Assembly: GCA_023402275.1 (NCBI GenBank)
Contig: JAEXCH010000008.1
Span: 1 to 24,548 of the forward strand
From: Methanobacteriota archaeon
GTDB taxonomy: Archaea; Thermoplasmatota; Thermoplasmata; Methanomassiliicoccales; Methanomethylophilaceae
Direction: 5' to 3'
Length of the DNA: 24,548 nucleotides
The notes under the pieces: model-generated
Database searches by the model: none
Told to the model about the DNA's origin: nothing
What the model saw: the letters and a program-made list of their open reading frames with translations, nothing else
Part shown: positions 24,393 to 24,548 of the stretch, one piece after another
Position numbering within the stretch: position 1 is the first letter of the stretch
Layout of the letters: each line of letters begins with the position of its first letter
Position numbers and translations under genes: made by a program

Positions 24393-24420
24393 GTGGCTGT
24401 AAAGCCACTTCTTTTTTTTT
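24393..24420 (+). terminator. Terminator of mtmCB
   Basis: GTGGCT-gtaa-AGCCAC (24393-24408) followed by TTC and a run of 9-10 T. This is the clearest intrinsic-type terminator in the window. From 24421 to the end I see only a 28-codon minus-strand frame that I do not support. Confidence 0.75.
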
Positions 24421-24548
24421 AAATTTTCCTTTATTGAAAAGTGCGACTTTTTCTGTATTGTAGGTATGTTTGTTTATAGCTTACGCTGATAACTGCCTGT
24501 ATCTCATCCTCTGTCATGGAAGGAATATCTCAATTTCCTTTAGGCGGC

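Noticed and set aside
24431..24517. A 28-codon minus-strand frame near the right edge
   Set aside because: Short, with an in-frame stop 15 bases before its ATG, no recognisable family, and too close to the window edge to judge. It may be a decayed remnant.
1..24548. CRISPR arrays, insertion sequences, rRNA, integrase attachment sites
   Set aside because: No regularly spaced short repeats, transposase frames, rRNA stretches or direct repeats around the tRNA gene were seen.

Overview
The window is from an archaeon of the order Methanomassiliicoccales, probably the host-associated Methanomethylophilus-like branch. It carries methylamine methyltransferases interrupted by in-frame UAG (pyrrolysine), a complete pyl gene set, TATA-type archaeal promoters, GGAGG-type ribosome binding sites, and a PylS that lacks the separate N-terminal tRNA-binding domain and follows the short PylRS of Methanomethylophilus alvus residue for residue. 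All functions are read from sequence and remembered family features; no search was run.

Layout. 1-2510 (+): tail of an ACT-domain protein, a SelB-like elongation factor with a degenerate GTPase domain, and a phenylacetate-CoA-ligase-type enzyme. 2501-7041 (-): the pyl block in the order tRNA-Pyl, pylS, pylB, pylC, pylD, then an iron-sulfur-flavoprotein-like gene. 7088-7480: AT-rich intergenic DNA holding three adjacent perfect stems that look like an unassigned structured RNA. 7481-8165 (+): a pair of SMR transporters. 8166-11189 (-): ramA and mtmB (copy 1). 11356-15195 (-): mttC, mttB, mtbB (copy 1) and the last 58 codons of mtbC. 15191-20480 (+): the last 52 codons of a second mtbC, then mtbB, an APC permease, mttB and mttC (copy 2). 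20539-22083 (+): a DMT-type permease, a winged-helix protein and a 45-residue membrane protein. 22349-24377 (+): mtmC and mtmB (copy 2), followed by a clear terminator.

How it works together. The permeases probably import methylamines. MttB, MtbB and MtmB, each with pyrrolysine in the active site, move a methyl group from tri-, di- and monomethylamine to the corrinoid proteins MttC, MtbC and MtmC. RamA reductively reactivates corrinoids that have oxidised to Co(II). PylB, PylC and PylD make pyrrolysine from lysine, and PylS loads it on the CUA-anticodon tRNA. The next enzyme of the pathway, MtbA (methylcorrinoid:CoM methyltransferase), is not in the window, and no complete mtbC is present.

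Points most worth attention: (1) the two methyltransferase arms meet head to head inside two truncated mtbC genes at a 5-base microhomology, which is either a real rearrangement or an assembly chimera; (2) PylS appears to start at AUC, because 40 conserved residues lie upstream of its first AUG; (3) a SelB-like factor without GTPase motifs lies near the pyl genes; (4) an unexplained structured element lies between pylT and the SMR pair; (5) a winged-helix gene and a tiny membrane protein gene lie between the permease and mtmCB; (6) every UAG seen in a recognised gene is a pyrrolysine site, and none is a terminator.
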